NCBI GenBank assembly: GCA_016184115.1 | Contig: JACPDH010000006.1 | Location: 1-33,144 of the forward strand | Reading direction: 5' to 3' | Length of the DNA stretch: 33,144 bases | From: Acidobacteriota bacterium | Lineage (GTDB): Bacteria > Acidobacteriota > Thermoanaerobaculia > Gp7-AA8 | In this document: one piece after another, positions 1 to 7,815 of the stretch | Numbering within the stretch: position 1 is the first letter of the stretch | Layout: each line of letters opens with the position of its first letter | Program-made: the position numbers and the translations under genes | The notes under the pieces: model-generated | Told to the model about the DNA's origin: nothing | The model's input: the letters and a program-made list of their open reading frames with translations, nothing else | Database searches by the model: none

Positions 1-1
1 C

Positions 2-2920
2 ACGCGGTTCTTGCCGTTCAACAAGGGAGACGGCGGAGGGAAGGGAAACCCAGCAGACCCGCAGGGACGCAACTACCGCACCGCGTACCTCTGGGAAGAG
101 GTGCTCGAGCGAGACAGCTTCCTCGACCTCCTCGCGCGCTTCATCCACCTGCAGATCGACGAGAAGCGCGACGACCAGGGGCGCAAGGTGAAGACCGAGC
201 AGATGGTCTTCCCGCGATACCACCAGCTCCAGGCCGTGCGGTTGCTCGTCGACGCGGCGCGCACGGAGGGGCCGGGGCACAACTACCTCGTCGAGCACTC
301 GGCGGGCAGCGGCAAGAGCAACACGATCGCGTGGCTCACGCACCGGCTCGCCTCGCTGCACGACGCGGAGAACAAGCGGGTCTTCGACAGCGTCATCGTC
401 GTCACCGATCGCGTCGTGCTCGACCAGCAGCTCCAGGACAACATCTACCAGTTCGAGCACAAGCGAGGCGTCGTCCAGAAGATCGACGAAAGCTCGCGGC
501 AGCTGGCGGAAGCGCTCGAGAGCGCGGTGCCGATCATCATCACGACGCTGCAGAAGTTCCCGTTCGTCTCGCGGCAATTGCTCAAGCTCGCCGAGGAGCG
601 AGGCGAGGCGGGGACGGGGACGCTGCAAACGCGGCGCTGCGCGGTAGTGATCGACGAGGCGCACAGCTCGCAGGGTGGCGAGACCGCGACCGATCTCAAG
701 GAAGTTCTCGGCGGCGAGACGCTTCGCAAAGAGGCGCAGGAGCGATCGGCCGAGGAGGGGCGCGAGGATCTGGAGGAGCTCTTCCGTAGCATGGCGAAGA
801 GGGGGCGGCAGGCGAATCTCAGTTTCTTCGCGTTTACCGCGACTCCGAAACACAAGACGCTCAAGGTGTTTGGTCGCAACGGCGAGCCTAACCATCGCTA
901 CACGATGAAGCAGGCGATCGAAGAGCGATTCATTCTCGACGTACTGCAGCATTACACGACGTACTCGACCTACTACAAGCTGGTGAAGACCTGCGAGGAC
1001 GACCCGAACGTCGAGCGCAAGCAGGCGGCACGCGCGCTTGCGCGCTTCCTGAAGCTCCATCCCCACAACGTCGCCCAGAAGACAGAGGTGATGGTCGAGC
1101 ATTTTCAGGCCGTTACCAGGCACAAGATCGGCGGGCGTGCCAAGGCGATGGTGGTCACCGGGTCACGGCTGGAGGCAGTGCGCTACAAGCAGAGCTTCGA
1201 TCGGTACATCAAGGAGAAGGGCTACGCGATCAAATCACTCGTCGCCTTTTCGGGGACGGTGCAGGACGACAAGCTCCCGGGGGTCGAGTACACCGAAGTT
1301 TCGATGAACGACGGCACTCGCGAGAAGGAGCTGCCGGAGAAGTTCGCAACGCAGGAGTATCAGGTGCTGCTGGTGGCGGAGAAGTACCAGACCGGCTTCG
1401 ACCAGCCGCTGTTGCACACGATGTACGTCGACAAGCGACTCGCCGGTATCCAGGCGGTGCAGACGCTTTCGCGTCTGAACCGCACCCATCCGCTCAAAGA
1501 AGACACGTTCGTTCTCGACTTCGTGAACGATCGCGAGGAGATTCGCGAGGCCTTCAAGGTGTACTACGAAGGCGCGGCGATGGGGGAAGAAGTCGACCCG
1601 GCGCGCATGTACGCGATCAAGGGCGAGCTCGATGAGTCAGGCATCTATCGCGAAGAGGAGATCGAGCGATTCTGCTCCATTTACTTCAAGCCGAAGCAGC
1701 GTCAGAGCGCGCTCGATCATCAGGCCATGAACGCCTCGCTCGATCCCGCAGTCTCCCGCTTCACCGTGTTGCAGCGAGAGAATGAAGAGGACGCCGAGCT
1801 TTGGCGTGGCAAGGTCCAGGCGTTCCGCAATCTCTACGGATTCCTGAGCCAGGTCATTCCGTACCAGGACTCGGACCTCGAGCGGCTCTACGTCTTCCTT
1901 CGTTATCTCGCCTCCAAAGTTCCTCGACGTGCCGGCGGTCCTGCTTATCAGTTCGACGACGAAGTTAGGCTCGAGTACTACCGCCTCCAGAAGATCAGCG
2001 AGGGCTCGATTTCGCTAAAAGAGGGGGAGGCGACGCCGCTGGACGGCCCGAAGGAGGTTGGCTCGGGACTCGTGCGGGCGGAAGAGGTACCGCTCTCGCA
2101 GCTCATCGACCTCGTGAACGAACGATTCGGAACCGACTTCAATCAGGCGGATCAGCTCTTCTTCGATCAGATCGTCGAAGCGGCGATGACCGACGACGGG
2201 TTGCGTCAGGCGGCCGCGGTGAATCCGAAGGAGAAGTTCGAGCTGGTGTTCAGAAATCTGCTCGAGCGTCTCTTCGTCGAACGCATGGACCAGAACGAAG
2301 AGATTTTCGTTCGGTACATGAACGACGGCCAGTTCCGCGATGTCGTCAGCAGGTGGATGTCGACGCAGGCGTACGAGCGGTTTAGGACGAGTGACGACGC
2401 TGTTGGCGGTGATGTGGATTCGGGGGTGTTGCCAGGTGCACTCCGAATCGTCGCAGGATCACCGAGTGAGCGATACGTCACGTGCGTCCCGCTGGTTCCG
2501 TTGAAAGCGGCCGCGGGTGCGTTCAGCGAGCCGCAGAACGTCGATGAGGACGGTTTCGAGTGGGTGGAGGTTGCGACCCGTCATCGGCTGCGCAAGGGCA
2601 TGTTCGTCGCTCCGGTCGTCGGCAAGTCGATGGAGCCCGCGATCCCGGATGGCGCGTGGTGTTTGTTCCGCGCGCCGATCGAAGGAACTCGGCAGGGGAA
2701 GACCGTGTTGGTCCAACTACGCGATTCTGCGGATCCCGAGACCGGGGAGCGGTACACGGTGAAGAGGTATCGGAGCGAGAAGATTGAAGACGAGGATGGC
2801 TGGAGGCACAGCCGGATCACGCTAGTGCCAGTGAACCCGAGTTTCATGCCGATCACGCTAGATGATGAGTCTGAGGGCACCTTGCAGTTGGTGGCTGAAA
2901 TGCTAGAGGTAATCGCGTAA
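2..2920 (+). CDS. hsdR: Type I restriction enzyme R subunit (partial) with C-terminal S24/LexA-like domain
   Basis: This is the ATP-dependent translocase/nuclease subunit of a type I restriction system. The reading frame is open to the window edge, so the N-terminal nuclease domain lies upstream and no real start is visible. Counting from the codon at position 11, the sequence shows an SF2 motor: Walker A HSAGSGKS (96-103), DEAH (215-218), motif III FTATPK (275-280), a C-terminal RecA lobe with YQTGFDQP (about 457-464), and motif VI QTLSRLNR (about 483-490). A typical HsdR C-terminal helical region follows to about 790. Residues about 825-968 are an added peptidase S24 (LexA/UmuD-type) fold with GKSMEP, where Ser873 and Lys918 fit the catalytic dyad. 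No hsdM or hsdS is in the window; they may lie upstream. The HsdR assignment is firm; the function of the S24 domain is unknown. Confidence 0.93.
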   Translation, partial: TRFLPFNKGDGGGKGNPADPQGRNYRTAYLWEEVLERDSFLDLLARFIHLQIDEKRDDQGRKVKTEQMVFPRYHQLQAVRLLVDAARTEGPGHNYLVEHSAGSGKSNTIAWLTHRLASLHDAENKRVFDSVIVVTDRVVLDQQLQDNIYQFEHKRGVVQKIDESSRQLAEALESAVPIIITTLQKFPFVSRQLLKLAEERGEAGTGTLQTRRCAVVIDEAHSSQGGETATDLKEVLGGETLRKEAQERSAEEGREDLEELFRSMAKRGRQANLSFFAFTATPKHKTLKVFGRNGEPNHRYTMKQAIEERFILDVLQHYTTYSTYYKLVKTCEDDPNVERKQAARALARFLKLHPHNVAQKTEVMVEHFQAVTRHKIGGRAKAMVVTGSRLEAVRYKQSFDRYIKEKGYAIKSLVAFSGTVQDDKLPGVEYTEVSMNDGTREKELPEKFATQEYQVLLVAEKYQTGFDQPLLHTMYVDKRLAGIQAVQTLSRLNRTHPLKEDTFVLDFVNDREEIREAFKVYYEGAAMGEEVDPARMYAIKGELDESGIYREEEIERFCSIYFKPKQRQSALDHQAMNASLDPAVSRFTVLQRENEEDAELWRGKVQAFRNLYGFLSQVIPYQDSDLERLYVFLRYLASKVPRRAGGPAYQFDDEVRLEYYRLQKISEGSISLKEGEATPLDGPKEVGSGLVRAEEVPLSQLIDLVNERFGTDFNQADQLFFDQIVEAAMTDDGLRQAAAVNPKEKFELVFRNLLERLFVERMDQNEEIFVRYMNDGQFRDVVSRWMSTQAYERFRTSDDAVGGDVDSGVLPGALRIVAGSPSERYVTCVPLVPLKAAAGAFSEPQNVDEDGFEWVEVATRHRLRKGMFVAPVVGKSMEPAIPDGAWCLFRAPIEGTRQGKTVLVQLRDSADPETGERYTVKRYRSEKIEDEDGWRHSRITLVPVNPSFMPITLDDESEGTLQLVAEMLEVIA

Positions 2921-2930
2921 TCGAGCGTGC

Positions 2931-3391
2931 GGGGTCAGGTCTTCGCTATTTCGAAAAATTGAAAATTCGCGCGGTCGCGTATGGACCATTCGAGCGAACG
3001 TCGGAGCCCACGAGCCCGGACTCTACCATTCGTGGATTCGTGAGCGTCATGACCTCGCAAGTCATTGATTCATCGGGCGCCAGCGCGAGGATGTAGACAA
3101 GCGTCGCGTCGGCTAGCCATCATTGGGTTGCAAATGAACAGCGATCACCGACCGCCGGCGGGCGAGATTATTCTCTACCAAACTGCGGATGGAACCACGC
3201 GCATCGAGTGCCGGTTCGTCGAGGAAACACTCTGGCTGAGTCAGGCCCTGATCGCGCAGCTCTTCCAGAAGGACGTTCGGACCGTCAACGAACATCTGCT
3301 GAATATCTACGCGAAGGAAGAGCTCGATCGAGAGGCAACTATCCGGAAATTCCGGATAGTTCGATCCGAGGGCTCCCGCGAGGTCTCTCGC
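2931..3391. repeat. Duplicated block, copy 1 (pair with 7354-7815)
   Basis: About 460 bp shared at high identity with 7354-7815 in the same orientation. Each copy begins with GGGGTCAGGTCTTC, runs through roughly 200 bp of non-coding DNA and ends inside the RhuM reading frame after a hairpin. The head GGGGTCAGGTC is shared with the RAYT-associated repeats further right. The pair bounds a 4.4 kb segment holding the AbiE and PIN modules, so recombination between copies could delete or circularise it. Confidence 0.88.
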
Positions 3392-3568
3392 GAAGTCGAC
3401 CACTACAACCTCGACGCCATTCTCGCCGTCGGAGCCGTCAGTGGCCGCCGAACATCGGGGGTCAGAGCCGAAGTGCGAAGTATTCGACGGCGCGTGGCAG
3501 GGCTTCTGATTTCCTCTGATTTCCGCTCATGGCGGTCGGGTGTCGGGTTCATAGATTCCGATTCCTGA
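3134..3568 (+). pseudogene. RhuM-family protein, 5' remnant
   Basis: Residues 1 to about 105 match the N-terminal part of RhuM (virulence/DNA-binding family often found inside type I restriction loci): an EIILYQTADG start, a VEETLWLSQALIAQLF helix region, RTVNEHL, ATIRKFRIV and YNLDAILAVG. Family members continue with a Tyr-Arg-Val-rich segment and a further 200 or so residues. Here the frame loses a codon or so at the GAVSGRR stretch and then runs into an unrelated repeat (3452-3602), ending at 3568. It is therefore a fragment rather than a working gene. ATG 3134 is chosen because similarity starts there and the second copy starts at the equivalent place (7557). Its position just after hsdR fits the known habit of RhuM genes. 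Confidence 0.75.
3337..3361. repeat. 12-bp perfect inverted repeat in the RhuM remnant
   Basis: Arms AACTATCCGGAA and TTCCGGATAGTT are separated by one base. The second RhuM copy has the equivalent hairpin (7754-7792) with paired base changes. Confidence 0.85.
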
Positions 3569-3602
3569 TTGGAGCGGAGGCCAGCAGGCCGCTGCCGCGA
3601 CC
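3452..3602. repeat. Direct repeat left of the AbiE locus (pair with 5442-5582)
   Basis: About 145 bp is shared with 5442-5582 in the same orientation, including GTCAGAGCCGAAGT, GGCTTCTGATTTCC, GGGTGTCGGGTTCAT and TGATTGGAGCGGAGGCCAGC. The two copies lie on either side of the AbiEi/AbiEii pair, with only the palindrome at 3617-3802 also inside. The stretch has no convincing gene of its own; it supplies the artificial C-terminal end of the RhuM remnant. Confidence 0.85.
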
Positions 3603-3616
3603 GGCATTTGGTTGAA

Positions 3617-3802
3617 CTAGCCCGGAATATCCATGAAGCTTCTGCTGCGGAGCGCGATAGCCGCGTGTCTACGGCGTTGCGCTCGGTTCGGCTCCTCGAC
3701 GTAGTACACGACTACGCCGTCGTCGCCGAACCCCTCGCGCGCCTTGTATCCACGCGTCTCTCGCGCTCCTCGCGACGAACCTTCATGAATATTCCGGACT
3801 AG
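3617..3802. repeat. 186-bp imperfect palindrome
   Basis: The outer arms CTAGCCCGGAATATCCATGA and the complement of TCATGAATATTCCGGACTAG differ at two positions. Pairing continues inward with interruptions to a central hairpin CGTAGT-ACACG-ACTACG at 3700-3716, so the whole unit folds on a centre near 3708. Both strands stay open in mirrored frames and would encode related peptides (RNIHE near one end, FMNIP or FMDIP near the other), which follows from the symmetry. It lies between the left direct repeat and the AbiE operator. Confidence 0.85.
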
Positions 3803-3888
3803 ATGTCGGCACTTGCGCGTAGGTGCCGACGATTTGGGTTCCTGGAGCACCGTCCTGGCAGCCGTTAACAATTGGCGGAAGTCCGGTT

Positions 3889-3940
3889 CATGTGTGAAAC
3901 TGTTGCCACTTGTGAACAAGTGTGTACACTTTCACACATG
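3889..3940 (+). promoter_or_regulatory. Nested palindromic operator and promoter of the AbiE operon
   Basis: The outer arms CATGTGTGAAA (3889-3899) and TTTCACACATG (3930-3940) are perfect complements. Inner arms CACTTGT and ACAAGTG (3907-3922) share the same centre at 3914.5. The outer right arm contains the ATG of the antitoxin gene. A promoter fits inside: TTGCCA at 3903-3908, 16 bp, TACACT at 3925-3930, then seven bases to the ATG at 3938, so transcription would begin at or next to the start codon. AbiEi antitoxins are known to repress their own promoters by binding inverted repeats; this site is a natural target. Confidence 0.75.
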
Positions 3941-4537
3941 ACGACGCGAAGCGGACGTGAACGGGCCCTTCGAAAGGCGACGGCGAAGCCCCTTGTAGAC
4001 GCAAAAGCGATCAGCGTTCACAGCCAGCAACTGACCCGGCTCGTGAGAGAGGGCGCGCTCGAGCGAGTCGCGCGGGGGACGTATCGGATCGTGGATCGGC
4101 CGATGAGCGAACATCAGTCGTTCGCGATCGTCTCGACGATTGCTCCACGCTCGGTGATCTGCCTACTCTCCGCTCTCGCGTTTCATGAGGTGGGAACTCA
4201 ACTGCCGTTCGAAGTGTGGGTTGCGATCGAGCGGGGGACGCGGCCGCCGCGGCTGCAGAATCCGCCAGTTCGCGTGATGCGCTTCAGCGGCGACGCGTTC
4301 CGCAGCGGCATCGAGACCCACACGATCGACGGAACGCGGGTACGCCTATATGGCATCGCCAAGACGATCGCTGATCTCTTCAAGTTCCGTAATCGCATCG
4401 GCGTCGATATCGCAATCGAAGCTCTCCGCGACGCATGGCAGCGGCGGCTCGTGACGATCGAGGAGATCGATCGATACGCGCGAGTGTGTCGCGTGCAGCG
4501 AGTCATGCAGCCTTACGTCGAGGCACTGGTCGCATGA
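3938..4537 (+). CDS. abiEi: AbiEi-family antitoxin (type IV toxin-antitoxin)
   Basis: A protein of 199 residues. Residues 1-55 form a winged helix-turn-helix typical of AbiEi (QQLTRLVREGALERVARGTYR), followed by the antitoxin domain with the conserved stretch RLYGIAKTIADLFKFRNRIG near residues 135-155. In this family the antitoxin binds operator DNA and counteracts the nucleotidyltransferase toxin without a stable protein complex. ATG 3938 is chosen over the in-frame ATG at 3890 because the family starts close to the winged helix and because the operator and promoter described at 3889-3940 end exactly there. No Shine-Dalgarno sequence is visible, consistent with a leaderless transcript. The gene overlaps the toxin gene by four bases (ATGA), so the two are translationally coupled. 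Confidence 0.9.
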   Translation: MTTRSGRERALRKATAKPLVDAKAISVHSQQLTRLVREGALERVARGTYRIVDRPMSEHQSFAIVSTIAPRSVICLLSALAFHEVGTQLPFEVWVAIERGTRPPRLQNPPVRVMRFSGDAFRSGIETHTIDGTRVRLYGIAKTIADLFKFRNRIGVDIAIEALRDAWQRRLVTIEEIDRYARVCRVQRVMQPYVEALVA

Positions 4538-5436
4538 CGACGATCACACCGCTGGAGCACTCCATCCAGGCGCGGCTCGCTCGCGTTGCGAAGGAGCTTC
4601 GTGTCGACCCGAATCTGATTCTTTCCCGCTATGCAGCGGAGCGTCTGCTGTACCGTCTCGCCCGATCGCGTCACGCGGAGCGATTCGTTCTGAAAGGAGC
4701 AATGCTCCTCGTCGTTTGGCTCGGTGACGTCGCTCGCCCGACGCGCGACGTCGATCTGCTTGGAATCGGCGACATGAGCGACGAAGCGATTGCCGCGACG
4801 TTCGCCGAGATCGCGGCACTCGAGGTCGAGCCGGATGGTGTCACGTTCGATCCGGCGTCCATTGGCGTCGCGCGTATCCGTGAAGAGGACGCGTACGGCG
4901 GACGCCGGGTGACGCTTCGTGGACTCCTTGGGCGCGCGCGACTGCACGTGCAGATCGACATCGGAATCGGTGATGTCGTCTATCCCGAGCCGGAAGCCAT
5001 CGACTATCCATCGCTGCTCGATCTTCCGCGGCCGAGGTTGAATGCATATCGTCCCGAGACGTCGATCGCGGAAAAGCTCCACGCCATGGTGGCGCTGGGA
5101 GCGAAGAACAGCCGAATGCGCGACTTCTTCGACATTCGTACTCTCGCGGAAAAAGAGCGGTTCGACGGGGTACGCCTCGCGACCGCAATCCGGCGCACGT
5201 TCGACCGTCGCGCGACGGCTGTTCCTGCCAGGCCACTCGCCTTAACGCCGGCCTTCGCGCAGATCGAAGGGAAAGAGGCGCAGTGGAGCGGATTTCTCCG
5301 GCGCTACCGGTTGCCGGCGGAGGATTTCTCGCGGGTCATCAAACAGGTCTCGTCGTTCCTCGGACCCGTCGTCGTAGCGCTCGCCGCGGATGAGCCGTTC
5401 ACAAGAATCTGGCCGCCAGGAGGGTCGTGGCAATGA
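4534..5436 (+). CDS. abiEii: AbiEii-family nucleotidyltransferase toxin
   Basis: A protein of 300 residues of the AbiEii/MenT DUF1814 family, whose members are nucleotidyltransferases that stop growth (phage abortive infection or tRNA modification in characterised cases). Visible motifs are FVLKGAMLL (51-59, Lys54), TRDVDLLG (70-77, with Asp72 and Asp74 as metal ligands) and AEKLHAMVALG (179-189), followed by RMRDFFDI (194-201), which corresponds to the usual K-D-x-x-D motif with Arg in place of Lys. Length and motif order are normal, so the toxin looks intact. It starts within the antitoxin stop codon. Direct repeats at 3452-3602 and 5442-5582 flank the pair, suggesting movement as a unit. 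Confidence 0.92.
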   Translation: MTTITPLEHSIQARLARVAKELRVDPNLILSRYAAERLLYRLARSRHAERFVLKGAMLLVVWLGDVARPTRDVDLLGIGDMSDEAIAATFAEIAALEVEPDGVTFDPASIGVARIREEDAYGGRRVTLRGLLGRARLHVQIDIGIGDVVYPEPEAIDYPSLLDLPRPRLNAYRPETSIAEKLHAMVALGAKNSRMRDFFDIRTLAEKERFDGVRLATAIRRTFDRRATAVPARPLALTPAFAQIEGKEAQWSGFLRRYRLPAEDFSRVIKQVSSFLGPVVVALAADEPFTRIWPPGGSWQ

Positions 5437-5441
5437 GGGGT

Positions 5442-5582
5442 CACATCGGGGCGTCAGAGCCGAAGTATGAAGTCCTCGATGGCGCGCGGCCGGGCTTCTG
5501 ATTTCCACTCATGGCGATAGGGTGTCGGGTTCATGGACTCTGGTTTCTGATTGGAGCGGAGGCCAGCAGGCCGCGGCTGCGA
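5442..5582. repeat. Direct repeat right of the AbiE locus (pair with 3452-3602)
   Basis: Second copy of the ~145 bp repeat described at 3452-3602, starting six bases after the AbiEii stop codon. No gene is visible in it. Confidence 0.85.
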
Positions 5583-5599
5583 CACTTCCGCCAGTCAGC

Positions 5600-5899
5600 G
5601 GGGTCAGGTCTTCGCTTTTCTGTTTGATGCGGATGCCCCAGGCTGTACCCCCGCGAACCGGCATGCGCCGGAGGTCTTATTGGCCGCGCCGCGCTGACGC
5701 ACGGCGCGAGCAGACGGCGCCGCTGCCGCGGTGCTGCTTCGCTGTTCCGTCGCGGTCCCCGCGCTGACGCGCGGGGCTAGCCAGAGGTCGCCGCTCGCGC
5801 GGCGAGCAGGAGCGAGCCGCAGGCCGGAAGCCGGCGGCGTACGGCGCTTGCGGAGTGCGGGGTCAGGTCTTCGCGTTCTCGAAAAATTGGAAATTCGAG
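5600..5899. repeat. Segment bounded by two GGGGTCAGGTCTTCGC heads
   Basis: The 16-mer GGGGTCAGGTCTTCGC occurs at 5600-5615 and 5859-5874 in the same orientation. The second is followed by TCGAAAAATTGGAAATTCG, as in the heads at 2931 and 7354. Between them lie short GC-rich palindromes such as CCCCGCG-CTGA-CGCGGGG (5758-5775) and GCCGGAAGCCGGC-type units, with no convincing gene. These look like degenerate REP-like repeats. Confidence 0.7.
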
Positions 5900-6255
5900 C
5901 ACCTGGGGTCACACCTCGAAAGTTTCCGTTCACCGGCCGTCGCGTCGTCGGCAGGTCGACGGCGACTAGTCCTCATGCGATAGCACGTCATCACGCAGGA
6001 CCCTGCAGTGGGACCAGCTCTTCGGGACGATGTGGTTGGCGACATCGCCCACGGATTTTGTGGAATCAGCGTGCGGCAGCGAAACTGCCGGGAAAGAGAA
6101 AGACACTCTCCAATCGTGACGACGCTGATGAGGGGGCGATCGGGGCGATGGCGGATCTGAAACTCGGCGTCGACGCGCTTACCGACCTCGTTGTCGCGAA
6201 TGAGGTGGATGACGATGCTCGTGTCGAGAAGAAGGAGCTCGCTCGCGCCGGTCAC
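5863..6255 (-). pseudogene. PIN-domain (VapC-type) toxin, 3' end lost
   Basis: The first 58 residues are a good PIN-domain start: LLLLDTSIVIHLIR with Asp11, then PLISVVTIGECLSLSRQF with Glu50. After about 6082 the frame leaves the family; the usual later acidic residues and the C-terminal half are absent, and the remaining ~70 codons read into REP-like sequence. The ribonuclease is therefore probably inactive. The start overlaps the stop codon of the upstream gene (6252-7169) by four bases, so the pair was translationally coupled like a toxin-antitoxin operon. Confidence 0.7.
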
Positions 6256-7169
6256 GACAACTCCCGAAGCGCAGCAGCGACCTCGTCGTCACTCTCGTCG
6301 CCCGGCCAGTGCCCGATTACTGCGTTCACTCCCGAGCGTGGCCCCTGCGGTTGGCGAAGGTTTCCCGCGTCCATCACGCGAAACAGCGGCCCGGGAACTC
6401 GGGCCCAAATGGCAGCGTTGGCTCCCGCTGGCTCGATCGCCTCCGCCTCGATCCTGAGTAGGCCACCGGACGCCCTGAAGACGGCCATGCCGGACACCAC
6501 GACGGGATGACCGAAGAGCTCCGCGAGTTGTTGAGCGGCCACTCCCTCGGCGATTCCCCTGGCCACCTTTCCGCCTTCGATGAGGAGCGTGAACATTCGG
6601 TCGCTGTGGCGGATCGTGTCCAGAGTTCCTGAGACTCGAGCGCTCTGTGGCCGAGGCGTGCTCTGGATGAGCTTATCGACGGATCGAACCGAATCGGCGT
6701 TGATCACGATCGGGCTTTGGCGGTCGTCGCGGTCCGAGAGCTCGATTGCGTCGAATCCGGCCGCGAGGACGCGGTCGAAGCGGTGGAACGTCGAGAGAAG
6801 CGGCTGGTCGAACAGGTCGGAGTCGGAGCGCCCCTCCGCCGCCATGCTAAGCGTCTTTTCCATCAGGCTGAAGGCGGAGTCGGCAGGTTCGACGGGCTCA
6901 AACAGCTCCTGCTGTGAGAAGAGGGAGGGAGCGACGTCAGCGAGTGCGGGTGCCTCGATGAGGAGAACAGTGCTTCCGCTCTCGATCCCGACGACGTCGA
7001 AATCGGCAGCACGTTGAAGCCACGCGGGAAGGCTCCCGCGCGCTGTGCTCCGCCCCTCAACTCGCTGGCGGAGTGATCCGCGGGTCGCATCGAGCAGGAT
7101 GTCGCCGAGCTCGCGGAGGACGCTCATCGCGATACGCGCGTCGCGCGTCTGCCCTCCGACCAATCTCAC
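6252..7169 (-). CDS. Uncharacterised protein, coupled partner of a PIN toxin
   Basis: A protein of 305 residues without a recognised domain. It is soluble, acidic, and has no signal peptide or membrane segment. It begins with a helix-rich N-terminus (SVLRELGDILLDATRGSLR) and a GSLPAWLQRAADFDVVG stretch. The GTG at 7169 opens the frame; an ATG at 7127 is a possible alternative, and neither has a clear ribosome-binding site. The last four bases overlap the start of the PIN gene, the arrangement usual for antitoxin then toxin, but the protein is three to four times longer than a normal VapB. It may be a non-canonical antitoxin or a separate regulator; this is inference from gene order only. Confidence 0.75.
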   Translation of the reverse strand: MRLVGGQTRDARIAMSVLRELGDILLDATRGSLRQRVEGRSTARGSLPAWLQRAADFDVVGIESGSTVLLIEAPALADVAPSLFSQQELFEPVEPADSAFSLMEKTLSMAAEGRSDSDLFDQPLLSTFHRFDRVLAAGFDAIELSDRDDRQSPIVINADSVRSVDKLIQSTPRPQSARVSGTLDTIRHSDRMFTLLIEGGKVARGIAEGVAAQQLAELFGHPVVVSGMAVFRASGGLLRIEAEAIEPAGANAAIWARVPGPLFRVMDAGNLRQPQGPRSGVNAVIGHWPGDESDDEVAAALRELS

Positions 7170-7353
7170 CGTATGCCGTTTCGTGACTCGATCTCCTCGC
7201 GGTGAGTCTACCTCGGTGGGCCGTCGATGTCCCTGCCCCTCGGTATTCGGCTTCGTCGTGATGCTGCCGCGTGTCGTTGTCAGCGCGATGTCAGAAGGGG
7301 TCTACAGCTTCTGTTTTCGCTTCAGGTGCGCGGCTCGCATGATCCACGCCTGC

Positions 7354-7815
7354 GGGGTCAGGTCTTCACTATTTCGAAAACTTGAAAATTCGCGCGGTCG
7401 CGTATGGACCATTCGCGCGATCGTCGGAGCCCACAAGCCCGGACTCTACCATTCGTGGATTCGTGAGCGTCATGACCTCGCAAGTCATTGATTCATCGGG
7501 CGCCAGCGCGAGGATGTAGACAAGCGTCGCATCGGCTAGCCATCATTGGGTTGTGAATGACCAGCGATCAACGACCGCCCGCGGGCGAGATCATCCTCTA
7601 CCAGACGGCGGACGGAACCACGCGGATCGAGTGCCGGTTCGTCGAGGAAACACTCTGGCTGAGCCCGGCCCTGATTGCGCAGCTCTTCCAGAAGGACGTT
7701 CGGACCGTGAACGAGCACCTCCGGAATGTGTACGTGGAGGGGCGAGTTGCCGCCGGATCGAACTATTCGGAAATTTCGAATAGTTCGATCCGAGGGCTCC
7801 CGCGAGGTCTCTCGC
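7354..7815. repeat. Duplicated block, copy 2 (pair with 2931-3391)
   Basis: Same content as the block at 2931-3391: a GGGGTCAGGTCTTCAC head, ~200 bp of non-coding DNA, then the RhuM start. Identity stops at the GAGGTCTCTCGC sequence ending at 7815. A short further match (GCCGTCAG-GGCCGCCGAAC) reappears near 7906-7925, so about 90 bp in between has been replaced. Confidence 0.87.
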
